From the NCBI RefSeq assembly GCF_030704535.1, contig NC_081818.1, positions 25,087,001-25,151,000 on the forward strand: a stretch of DNA of 64,000 nt, in the 5' to 3' direction. Under the pieces are notes generated by a model. It did not search any database, was not told the origin of the DNA, and was given only the letters and a program-made list of their open reading frames with translations. Shown here piece after piece: positions 12,723 through 23,944 of this stretch; the stretch's first letter is position 1, and each line of letters starts with the position of its first letter. A program made the position numbers and the translations under genes. This DNA is from Vitis vinifera (lineage: Eukaryota > Streptophyta > Magnoliopsida > Vitales > Vitaceae).

Positions 12723-15588
12723 AATAAAGAAATTACAGCATACCTAGATTTTGATCGAAATGCATTTTTTTTAATTCAACATTATATTGAAAAAAAAAAT
12801 TTCATATACACTTGTCTCACTTGAGGAACAGTATGCTTTATATGGTATATGTTACCGGTATGAAGGCAAATGATACAATAAAATATGATATATTTGACAA
12901 CTGTTTATAAAAACAGTTTTTTGTTTATGAAAAAGAAAATAAATACATATTTAATCGATAATCATTTTCAAAACAAATTTTTCAAAATTAATCAAATATG
13001 AAGAATGATCGAAAATAAACACTACATATAAATATTATTTTAACAAATAGTTACAAACACAAACAAGATTCTAAAATCCCAAATAAGTTCTGCTCCAAAA
13101 AATGTCACAGAATAGTTTTTGGAAACTATTTTTAAAAATTGCTTTTGGAAAACTATTGTTAAAAACTATTTTATGAAAACTGTATTCAAAAACATTCTCA
13201 AACCATTAAAACCAGATGATAGCTACGAACCATACAGCGCCACTGCGGAGTAGAGAAATAAAGTGGGGCTTATAACCAGAAAGAGGTCTCTGAGCCAGGG
13301 CCTCTACTTCCAGTTGGAGTAGAGGCTCAGCCTCCGCAATTAGCCCTGCAACCCAATATCCGAAAACATAGCTCATAAGGGTTACAATCTCTATTTTCTG
13401 TGGACACCGATCATTTTATTTCGTGAACTCTGGCCAAGGTCTCAATGCAACCACACGACCTAGAGTATATACTTTGTGAAATAAGCTTTGATTACATCCC
13501 TCCAGAGGAAATGACAATTTCTCAGGGAATCAAGATCCCAGTATTGCATACATTTACAAGCTATGAGAATGGCAGTACAGGATGTTCTAGAAGTGTGCCC
13601 GCATTGAACCATTATCAACTTCCACAAGCAAAGCCCTAACTACTCCAGGACAGAAACCTCAGCTGGAAATTGCATCAAAAGAAATACTTAGGCCTGCCTT
13701 AAGTACCAAACTCTAGGGCAGGGATATACATGTATATTGAGAAACCTCAAAATCAATGACTCTTGCCTTCTTCTGAAAAAATGAAACATCCTTGCTTGAC
13801 TGGTAATTCCTTGACCAATAAAAACAAAATTCCTCATTTGATGATATACAAGAAACGGTGACCTCTCTGCTGGGGTGAGTTCTCATCTAATCAACAACAA
13901 ACGGTGAACCAATATTGTGATGAGAAGCTAAACAATTCGTGAAACGTCATTATATTTACAGACCTCACCCAACACTAGATGATGAAATGCAGATCCTGTC
14001 CCACAGGCCCAAAAGAATCAAAGCTTCACCAAACAAAACATGAAATCAACTCTCACCTGCATCCAGTGAAGATATTCCAGAGTCAGAGGAGAAATATAAG
14101 ACTATAAGCAGCACATAAATAGACAATTATTTTGTTTGATTCAATATAGAATGCTAGGATTCTTTCATTGAGCCCCAAAAATAGAGCGTGGCAATTTGTC
14201 TGCAATATAACAGAAACTGACCTGCTCTTCAATTTTGGAGCCTAGAAGTTTATTTCCTATTGTTGAGCAAGTGTTTTAGGGTGAGAGAAAGGGAGGAAAA
14301 TGCCCAAAATAATTCCTGTAATTAATTATAAAGCATATTTCATAACAAAATAAAGAAGCAATATTTACCAAAACAAACATGCAATTAGTAAATATCATAA
14401 TATAACATTTATCAAAAAATAATTATAAAATAACATTGTCAATCTAATCAATCAAATACATTACTAGAAAGAGTATAAAGACCAGCCTGTCGAACACTCA
14501 ATCAGAATGAATTCAGTGTTCTGAAGATTAAAAGGTGATGTAGTGGAGGCCTAGAGATATCCAGAGATCTGACCACCTAATGTAGCATTTAACAAGTGGA
14601 ACATGTACACCAATGGCAAGCGCATAGTGTGCCTACAAAAGCTTATAACTGTTAACCTCCATGTACAATCCATAGCTATATATATATATATATATATATC
14701 AAGACAAGTTAGAACAATATTATCAAGGTTTGGTTCTCCATTGCATCAATATAGTGCTTCAATCCACAAACCATAGTGTACTTCTTGGAAACAGCAGGGC
14801 TCCGTTATGGAATGTTCCAAGACTTGTCAAATGAGACTCGGGGGTGATTATCACCAAAAAGCTTCAAGCATCTATAGCTTGACATTGACATTACTGCCCC
14901 ATTTCAAGATGAGAATTAAAAGACTGATGGGAACCGACTTAAATGCCACATTCAAAAGCAGTATGCAATTGGAATTTTGACCGCATTTGATAATGCACAA
15001 ATATAGAAAAGAATTGTTCCATAATTTCTCCACCAATCTTATGGTTTGAAGCAGAAGATTATTAATATACTGATTTAAACAAGTTCCAACCCCCACATCC
15101 CTCTCTCTTTATCCCTGAGACACAATAAGAACCCTACCCTTCACCAAATCACCAAACCCCTTCCCCACCCCCACCACCACCATTGAGAATTGAAGAAAGA
15201 GAAAAAAATCTAATAATATGCATTTATTTTCAACAGTAATAGGACCTCAGATTTCAGAGCAATGAGAGTTCTTGGGAATCATTTATTTTTTTCCCCCTTT
15301 TCAAAGGCCCAAATGCAACTGTAAGGCATTATAAATGACTATATGAAAGTAAACAAGGCAATGTTTCTGATATCACAACTACATAAAATAGATACAAGTA
15401 ATACTGCAGACAGGGCCTAAACACACACACACACACCAAGCAATGTAATACTGCAATCATGGCCTAAATGTCACACTAATTGGGAGAGGTAATGAATGTG
15501 GTCACCAAGTTACCCTAATTTGACAGACTAAAGAGACCATACACAGACAAAAGCAATGTGATACTGCATGCATGACCTAAATGCCATA
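12495..15588. other. Spacer between the SKL1 5' end and the BAR gene 3' end
   Basis: No gene is supported. It contains a long (AT)n run (12679-12719), AT-rich MITE-like debris with repeated AAACTATTTT motifs (about 13085-13200), a short hairpin with GCCTCTACT/AGTAGAGGC arms (about 13299-13325), a second (AT)n run (about 14680-14699) and a (CA)n run (about 15421-15436). The part closest to 15588 should include the 3' UTR of the BAR gene. Confidence 0.5.
12679..12719. repeat. (AT)n microsatellite
   Basis: About 20 uninterrupted AT units just upstream of SKL1. Similar AT runs occur at about 35061-35088 and 40840-40875. Confidence 0.95.
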
Positions 15589-18500
15589 CTAGTAGGAGGA
15601 GATAATGAATGTCATCTCCTCATTACCTCTGATTTGACCAGACTGAGAGGCCACTTCAGAGATCGTTGATGTTGGCTTACTATTTGAGAGAGAAATAGGT
15701 GTCAATGGTGGAGAGCCAACTTCTTCAGCCTTGTCTGGATTTTGAGAAGATTCCAGAACCTTGGTCACATGTAATGCCGTAGCTCTCTGACTGCTTGATG
15801 GTATGGAGTAGCTCCTCGGGACAGGAGGAGTTGGCAGTGGAGAGGCTGCATTTGATGCCATTGAAGAGGTTTTACTTGTTGCAGAAAGCTCATTTCTGGA
15901 TATCAAAGGAGCAGAATGGCCAACCAAACCGGGAAATCTAGCTGGCTTGGTTGCCAAGCTGACAGGAGGCCTAGGGAGCTCATGGAGCTCATTTATTCTG
16001 GGAGAAGATACAAGAGGAGGAGAAGCACTTGGAGATATTTTTGGGGACGAAGAAGGCTGAGGAATTGGAACACGAGAAAGCAATCCAGAAACTAGTTGGG
16101 GAAGTTCGGCAGGGGCAATGGGACCACTGGAAGATAGAACAGGCTTTGTTGACCATGGCTTACCTGTCAATGGACCTGAAAAAGCTAGTCTTTTGACCTT
16201 TTTAGTATCAGATGTGTTCAGTGTATCAAGCTGTGGAAGTGAAAGTCCCTCAGCCAGAGGAGGGGGCAGTCGGATGGCAGCATTATTACTGTTGCTCTCT
16301 TTGAGAACTGATTGTGCTTCTGATATGGTTGAACCTGACATGTGATCATCTCCAGAATCTTTCTCATGCTTCTTTGGCTCTAAGGGGGAAGAATGCCACA
16401 AATTGCGGGTGCCTCCATGGAGGCTTGTTGGCCTTGTTCGGGGAACCGAATTGCTTGTTCTTGAAGGAGTTGAACTCTTTGCACCAACTGGTATGGGTAG
16501 CACATACGTGTGCAACTTCCGTGTGGATGATTGTGTTCTTATCCTTTCAGATGGATCACTCTTCTCTGCAATTATTGGAGCAGAATAACTGCCTGCTCTA
16601 GGTTCCCTACTGAAACCCTGGAGATCCCCATGGTTTTTTTCTGGATTTAACTGCAGATGGAGAGACTGGGTTAAGAAGCTGAAGAATAGTTCACATTTGT
16701 GAATTTAAAGAACAGATCCTTGAAGGTTTGCAACTGAGAGGCTATGAAACTAAACATGATAGTACAAAATGGTCATGGCTCATTTCTATTCGGAACATTG
16801 AAAATAATTAGTGAATTTGAGATGCAGTTTCTGCTTGTCATAGCATGAAGTTGGGTAATGGATAAGCAAATGAGTGAAAAATAAAACTGGGCTATAAGCA
16901 CTGAAAAACTTAATCTTGAATTATAAGTGTTAAATAAGAAGCAAGAAACTTGTTGCTATCATCTGAAATTTTAAGTGTTTCACTTAGTAAAAAATTAGCG
17001 TTTCTTTTATATATATATAAGTAAAGGGACGTATATGTATTAAAAAGAGGCGCCAAAATGGCGACTCAAGGTATACATGATAGATACACCCCACCCCCAC
17101 ACAGCTAAAACAAAAAAGGCTGCCAAAATGGAGGGTATGAAAACATCCCCACCCTCAATGAGAGTCCAACCAATCAATGAAACTAATTAGCATCGAAGGA
17201 CCATCCTTTATGAACAACTTAGTCTTTGACCAAAGAAAACAAACAAAAGAACTCTTTAGTCTTTGGATGGAAAGCACGTCATTTTCAAAAGCAATTCTAT
17301 ACCTTGCCTTCCCAACTGTCCAGAAGATGCACAAGGGGCCTACTCTCCAAACTTCCCTTCTCTTCTTACCCACATAGGACCCATCCCAACCCAAAAGTGT
17401 TGCCTTAACTGAAGATGGCAGCACCTAAGGCACCCCAAAAATAGTGAAGAACATCACCCATAAAACCCTTGTGTGGACCAGCATTTTTCACATGTGTCCC
17501 CACTTAACAGCAAGACTCACTTTTTCTTAACACAATAGAGGAGGATGTGATCTATAGATTCTTCGTGCATTTGGCAAAAATAACATCTACTCTTCTTGCA
17601 TTTGGTAAAAAATTAGCATTATAATAGTTTATTATTCAAATTTGTTGCCACACCCTTAATATGACATTCTTTAATATTTTTTAGTAATATTATATTAGTA
17701 AATACCTGATTACACAAAATGTTAAATAGACAGTATCCTTAAAATAGTTTAAAATGTATCAATTTGATACAAAACTTATTCTTATATTCACACGTGAGAT
17801 TCTAAAATCAAAAGTTATGTCACATGTGTACTTGAAAATGAGAAATTTCTCAATTTGAAATTATAATTCAAATTAAAGACCCAAACTTCTTCATTGTAAA
17901 GATCCCTAACTAAATAAAAGTCAAAAGACTCAAAATCAAATCCAAGTAAGATTCTCAAAGACACCAGCAAGACATTAAGTTTTATTCCTAGATTCTTTAA
18001 TGGAGAAGGCCAAAAAATTATAATACAAATTATTTATTCTATGTAAATATACCCTGAAGTATTCAATCAAATAAATTTTTTTTTCCTTGCATGACACCAA
18101 ATATTATTACTGGCATTGTTCAAACTTAACGATCCATTGATAAAAAGCTTTTAGCTTCTTTGTTAACAAAATTTATTGCAAGAAAAAAAATTTTATTAAC
18201 AAAATTTATTGCAAGAATGAGTGAATATTAAAAAGAATTTAATTTTCATGGGGAAAATAGAATTTACAAGTGATATAACTTTAGAAATCACTTACAGTGT
18301 TTTGCATAAGTGCTAGTCAGGTCTCTATTACTTAATGCATTAAGTGGTTTTGAAGTTGGATCTAGTCATAAGTGACAATCGATTCAAATTAGCGGGATCC
18401 ACTGATCTTTTACATTTCAGCACTTGATATTGTTATCAAAGAACATCTAAGGTGGTGTTTTTTTTTTTGGCTTTTTGCTGAAAGCAATTTAGTTTTAGAA

Positions 18501-21500
18501 TTTAGGTTGTTTGTTTTTCTACTTTTTCATGACTTATTATAAATTTTTTACTGAATAGAAAAAGCCAAAATATGTAGCTTTTTCTAAATAGAAAAAATAA
18601 CATATTGGTTTTTTTTACTTTTTAATACTTAATAGAAATAAAATACTATAAAAACAAACAACCTAATATTTAATACTATTAAGCATTAAGGTTCTATTTA
18701 GAATTAAGTAAAAAAACAAACACCACCTAAATCTATTATCCAAGGGTTATACACGATTTTACCTCCACCGTTTCCACCGTTGAAGCTTGGGGAAAAGAAA
18801 GGTCTGATTGATCCAACTGCAGAGCAAGCCACCATGTTATAGACACAAATATAAGGAATGGCAGAAGTACAAATACAGCATAAGAAATTAGTCACTGTCT
18901 AAAAGCTCAGCAAAATGATGATCACTGTTTATCAAAAAACAAATTTCCTATAGCATTAGTTCCTTACCTCCATAGAATTTCTTGTTGCAGACACAACTTC
19001 AATCCCCCTCTTATTTTGTCTATAGTCAAAACTCAATTCCCCACCCTCACTTGCATCATAGCCATTCTCGCCATCATCTTCTCCATCTTCCACATCATCA
19101 TCTTCAAGTCCACTGAATTGGTAATCAATGTGTTGTCGTTCTGCAACCACTCGTAAGTGTTGCTCAACTGCCTCAAGAGATTTAAGTCCCTTTCGAAAGA
19201 AATTCAACTGTTCAAATAGCAGGACAAAATTGAGAATGGAAAGAATATGAACATCCATCCCATTGAGAAAAATAAGATGTTTTGACATTTGAAATTTGTG
19301 TTAAGGTAGAAACAAAACCTGAGCCGCATGATGACGAGCTGCCTGTGTTAGAAGACTTCGGGACTGCCCTTGTTTCAGAGATTTCAACCGAAAAACGCAT
19401 AGGGTTGCCTCATCATTAAATTCATCATGAGCTGCTGTCAATTGCTGCAAACTTTCTCCTTTCCCACTTTTTGACCTTCCTTTTTCTCTCTGTTGCGCCT
19501 TCATGTATTCATACACGTTTCTGAAGATCATATACCCAATTAAGAAGAAATTTACTTCAACCAAAGGCAAAATATCTTAAAATAGAAAGGTTCAGACCTC
19601 TTTTCATCACACTGCCGCTTCATTTCCTACACAAGCAAACAAAAGAAAGGCCTCAGAATAATTGGCACCAATAATTGTATAAATGCCTATGTATTTCACC
19701 CCAAAAAAAAAAAAAGGAAAAACTTAAAAATGAACTCCCTGCTTTGATGACATGAGGAAAAGGAAAAACAAAGGAGGTGGGAAGACACTGTTTGAATCCA
19801 TGGGTCCTATCCATTTCACATTTATATTAAAAATAATAATAATTCTAATACAGCACAAATTTCAAAGATTCCATTGCTGTCTAGTAAGGAAAATAAGAAC
19901 TTTTTTATTTTCAGAAGACACAAAAACATGTCCATAAACACAAGCACATTTAAAAAATATGTCCAAAACATGGGCGCTTTTTAAAAAACATCAAATGCTG
20001 TTTTTTCATTTTTGGGGGAAAAAAAAATGAAAGCACTTCATAAAACTTGACCATTAACTGAAAATGACTAGTTTTTTGGCATGCTCATCATTTTCATTTC
20101 TGCAAATAGGAAAATTTTCTAAGATGTCATTTCCACACCTGCTACCAAATGGGCCCTACATTTTCAAACATTTTTTTTGTTGTTGACACAAGATAAAATT
20201 TATTGTCTTTTCAAATCAAAACATGTCATGGTAATTTTCAAATTAAGGCAACTACATAAATTACCATAAGGAGACATTTTTCACTTTCTAAAAATTCAGG
20301 AAAAATTATGCTGGTACAGTTTCTCGACTCAATTAGTATTATGCGTTCAAGTAAAACCACCACAAATTAGAAACCATGACAAAGATGATACATAGGACAA
20401 CAGCATGCACATTAGAATAGAAGATCAAAAGCTCTAGGGATACAATAAGACCAAATATAAACCAGTTTGAATAACAGAATATGGGTCATGATTATCATGG
20501 CATCCAATTGGGACTTATGAGAAAATATATGATTATGATATGCTAAAAAAAATAAAGGAACCATATAGACAAACCTCTACTGTCCGAAGTTCATTGAGAA
20601 GAGACTCTGATGGGTTTGTAATTGTCTGGATAATATGAGACCGCTGAAGGACAAAAAACATGTAATTACTAGGTTAAAGTAAAAGGCAATATTCTAAAAT
20701 GACTGTGTGTTTAAAGTTGACTGCATAACAATCCACACCCACATAGCTATCAACAAGTTTCTGAAGATCAAACTGCACTTTTCCCATCATTAACAAAACT
20801 TTGCCTGCAAATAAATACAAAGCGTTATAGTACCAGTTGAACATCCCAAATTTTATATGATGATTAAAATTTGAATAAGATGCTTGCTCCTAAATAGAGG
20901 CAGAATTAATGAAAACCTCCCGCACACTCCAAAACGACCCCCACCCTCAACACACACACACACACACGAGAAAAAAAAAATGAAAACCAACCAAACACAC
21001 AAAAGAAAAATAATGAAGCCAAAGCAAAATTTTTGCTTTTCTCAACAAATATCAAGTAATGATCTCGTTAATTTAGTAATTTACAGCACATGAAACTGAA
21101 CAATCTCAAATGCATTTATGGCTAAGAAGTAGGCAGCCTCATATTCTTAACAGGAGATCACCTTCATCACTGTAGTTATGGCATGTTTAATGGCACATAC
21201 ACCCAAACAACCTGCCAGGGGCCACACATGAGGGCTTTGTGCTTTGGCTAAAAGATGCATGCCAAATCTTAATTAGGTAATTTTACCCAGGTGTTTTAAG
21301 AAATTAAACATCAAGTGAGATACACATGGAAACCATCATAAGTTTGTAAGGTTTGTTAATCAAGAGTTAGGTCATGCATGCATTAAATAAGGTATATCAA
21401 TCCTTACCACTTTCTTCATCATCATTAATTGAGGTTTTTTCCACTAGACAAGAGCCCATTTCCCCCAATGACACTGAAAATTCTGCAAGCATAGCTGGAG

Positions 21501-23944
21501 TTAAATGGCAAACTTCTTCCATATCCTAATGAAAGAGGAAGCAAGGGGGAGAAGACATGTGCATGCACATGCGCATGAGCGAGAAAGATCCATGCCCTAA
21601 GAACCTATCTACTAACTTGATAATCAATATAAATTCCTGCAGATGAACTTAAATTGAATTTGTACCATATGCACTGTTTGTTGTAGCAGCAGCAGCAGAA
21701 AGCAAGCTATCATAGCAATTTCTCATTTCTTGCATATCCTGTGAAAGCAGGGAACAGAAAGAAAATAAATAGTAATACTTTTAAGGGCCTAGGTCAATAG
21801 CATAAAAACCAATATTTACCAAGTTTTCAAAAGTCATTAACTAAATGAAAGAAAATGATAGCCCATAAGAACACAAAAGATCAATTAATTTCCATTTCAC
21901 AGAACTCAATGGAGTCAGTTATAGTGATCATACTACTGGAAAACTATGCTAAACTTGCTCAATTAGGTGAAAGTTCTGAATTAGATTGTGCTGCTTTGAA
22001 ATCTGATGGAGTTTTCTTTACCTGTTCAAGGGGTTAGTTTACTTCTGCACATGCTTCATTTGCTCTACTCCGTTACTTTGGACACATTTGGCATGGTGCT
22101 TTAACCTTGTTCAGAGACACTTATACTGGTATTGACCCCACAGATTTGGATAATCAAGTGGAATTTATATCATTCCAAAAACTTGAGAATCCAACTACAA
22201 GAAGCCAAGTTGTCTGAAACAAAATTTCCTTAATATCTTTCATGTTTATTTTCTTTTTGTAAGTTAATTTAGGGTACCAAATAAAAATTTTGACTTGTAT
22301 CTTTTCCTTTTTCTGACTCTGTTATCTAATTTGGTGAATTCCTTTGAACCTCAATTACCTATTTCAATCTTTTTCCTTTTTGAAATGATTATGGGGATGA
22401 AAGGCTCTCAACTCCAAAATTCAAATAGTGAACAGCATTCTGAAACTATTAATGAAAAGTGAAAACCTTGCTAAATTCGATGGTTAATATCCCAGTGGTG
22501 CTCTTTTCCTACTCTCCCTTCCACAAGTATTTGAATTTACATAATCTGTATAATCAAAGGACGTAACAGTGAAATTTAGTCTATACAACACTGTTCTTCC
22601 ACACACATAACACACAAAGGAATAATATTAAGAAGAAAACCAGGGCATGAAAAAGTTTCCTAACAGTGATTTAGGCAATGACGTGCAGGCCATTGCCCAG
22701 TATTAATATTTGCTCTTTCTTGGCCAATTGCCAAATTTAGCATATTTTCTACTTCTCATCTTACAGATATATGTGCTACAAAATTGAAATAATCAAAGAC
22801 AACAATGACACTCTAGTGAACATTTATTTTGATCTGCTTAATCAAAACAGTCAGATTTTCTCTTTTTCTTTTCTGTTTCTTTTTTTTTTTTTTTTAGATT
22901 TTTGATAAGCTAGAGACTTTCTCTTTCGTCATTCATTATACCTAGCAAGCTTCAGGAAAGTATAGAAATACTCAACCTCTAGAACAAGATGCTGTAAAAT
23001 TCATTTTAAGTCATTGAATAAAAATGAATTTATGCTGGAACTAGAATGAAACACTGCCCACGTTACCAAATGACCCTAATGCTCTAACTCTTCTTTTCCT
23101 GAAAGTTTAATCCTAATCAAATAACAATAAAAAATTCTTACACTCTATTTGGAAGGCAAACACTGTAAGGTAAAGGAAAGAAAAACTGAGCTTAATAAAT
23201 TCTTTTAATTCTTTGTCCAACTCAATTAAGGGTTTGAAAATAAATGAAGTTTCAAATGATCTTTTTACATTTTATTTTCCTTTGTATCGTCCACTGCAAC
23301 CCAAAAAAAAAAAAATTAAGATTCCTTCTGATTTTTTTCCTTTTCCTGATGGTGTTGGGATCCAGATTAGCGTAACTGAATTCACATGTTGCTTGACAAA
23401 CTGATTCTACTCCAACTTTAAATGTTTGATTTAAGAAAATTTTCAGCAAGTAATTATAATTAACTTTGACGGTTTTTTTTTTAGAATGAATTCCTAGAAA
23501 TGGATACCCAAAAAGGTTATGCTTCTGTTGTATTGAGTACAGAGTCCCCAATAAATGAGAGATCAATCTTTAAAGAGGAAATCAGATGGAGATAACTACT
23601 CATACATGAAAATAAGTTCACTTCATTGAAACTCAGACTAGGATAGTGCACCCAAACTCGTTTCCCAATTTTACGAATCAGAGAAGCTTCAAGCCTTCAA
23701 CCATCGTCACCACGAATTTACAGAAATAACACTAAACGCAAGCTCAAAATATTAATACATCAACATCGAGCTCTGTTTCAGACGCCAAAAATTGAGAATA
23801 CCGAGAGCAGACACAGTAAGGTTGGAGTACCTGCGAGGCCTGGGCTAGCTCATCCACGTGCGCCGAAAGTTGAGCATCTCTTTTCTCCTTGGAAGCATCG
23901 TTCTTTGGCAGCGCAAATTTCCGAAGCTTTCCCAGAGACTTCAT
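15589..23944 (-). CDS. BAR-domain, Pro/Ser-rich protein (plant 'hydroxyproline-rich glycoprotein family' type)
   Basis: Ten exons: 23944-23831, 21738-21666, 21482-21408, 20804-20743, 20643-20575, 19626-19598, 19520-19319, 19207-18968, 18816-18763 and 16650-15589. Frames join without a break to give 659 aa. Residues about 1-260 look like a BAR/IMD-type helical membrane-binding dimer: charged coiled helices, [40 protein letters not shown] and a following acidic loop. The last exon (353 residues) is low-complexity, rich in Pro and Ser (for example [17 protein letters not shown]), with no recognisable domain. Arabidopsis relatives At3g26910, At5g41100 and At2g33490 are labelled hydroxyproline-rich glycoproteins, but there is no signal peptide, so a cytosolic membrane-sculpting role is more likely (inference). 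Introns 1 and 9 exceed 2 kb and hold inserted DNA. Confidence 0.88.
16987..17617 (-). mobile_element. 5'-truncated LINE in BAR-gene intron 9
   Basis: A 605-bp insert (17000-17604) is bounded by perfect 13-bp direct repeats GTAAAAAATTAGC (16987-16999 and 17605-17617), a clean target-site duplication. On the minus strand it encodes the end of a LINE ORF2: a zinc-knuckle-like [18 protein letters not shown], then, after frame breaks, 89 codons at 17424-17155 including [20 protein letters not shown] and SFIDWLDSH. This tail is typical of LINEs common in grapevine. The 3' end (left) is an AT-repeat tail. The insert has the same orientation as the host gene, is broken in frame and cannot encode an enzyme. 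Confidence 0.85.
18450..18728. mobile_element. MITE next to BAR exon 9
   Basis: Termini AGGTGGTGTTT (left) and AAACACCACCT (right) are inverted repeats. The inner 30-40 bp also pair imperfectly (GGTTGTTTGTTTTT against AAAAACAAACAACC). Flanks AACATCTA and AAATCTA agree with one gap, which suits an 8-bp hAT-type target duplication. The element is 279 bp, AT-rich and non-coding. Its edge lies only 34 bp from the exon 9 donor site at 18762. Confidence 0.72.
21870..22405 (+). other. Nuclear plastid DNA insert (NUPT): psbB 3' end and psbB-psbT spacer
   Basis: Plus-strand translation recovers the C-terminus of CP47 (psbB). NGVSYSD lies near 21903, then [20 protein letters not shown], and after a stop [36 protein letters not shown] and [14 protein letters not shown]. 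Plastid CP47 has the same order with [20 protein letters not shown] and [14 protein letters not shown]. The following sequence to about 22405 reads like the plastid psbB-psbT spacer (from memory). The copy has many substitutions and an in-frame stop, so it is an old, non-functional transfer. It lies inside BAR-gene intron 1, in opposite orientation. The outer limits are approximate. Confidence 0.88.

Noticed and set aside
16118-16601. Plus-strand frames over the last exon of the BAR gene
   Set aside because: Antisense shadows of the Pro/Ser-rich coding exon.
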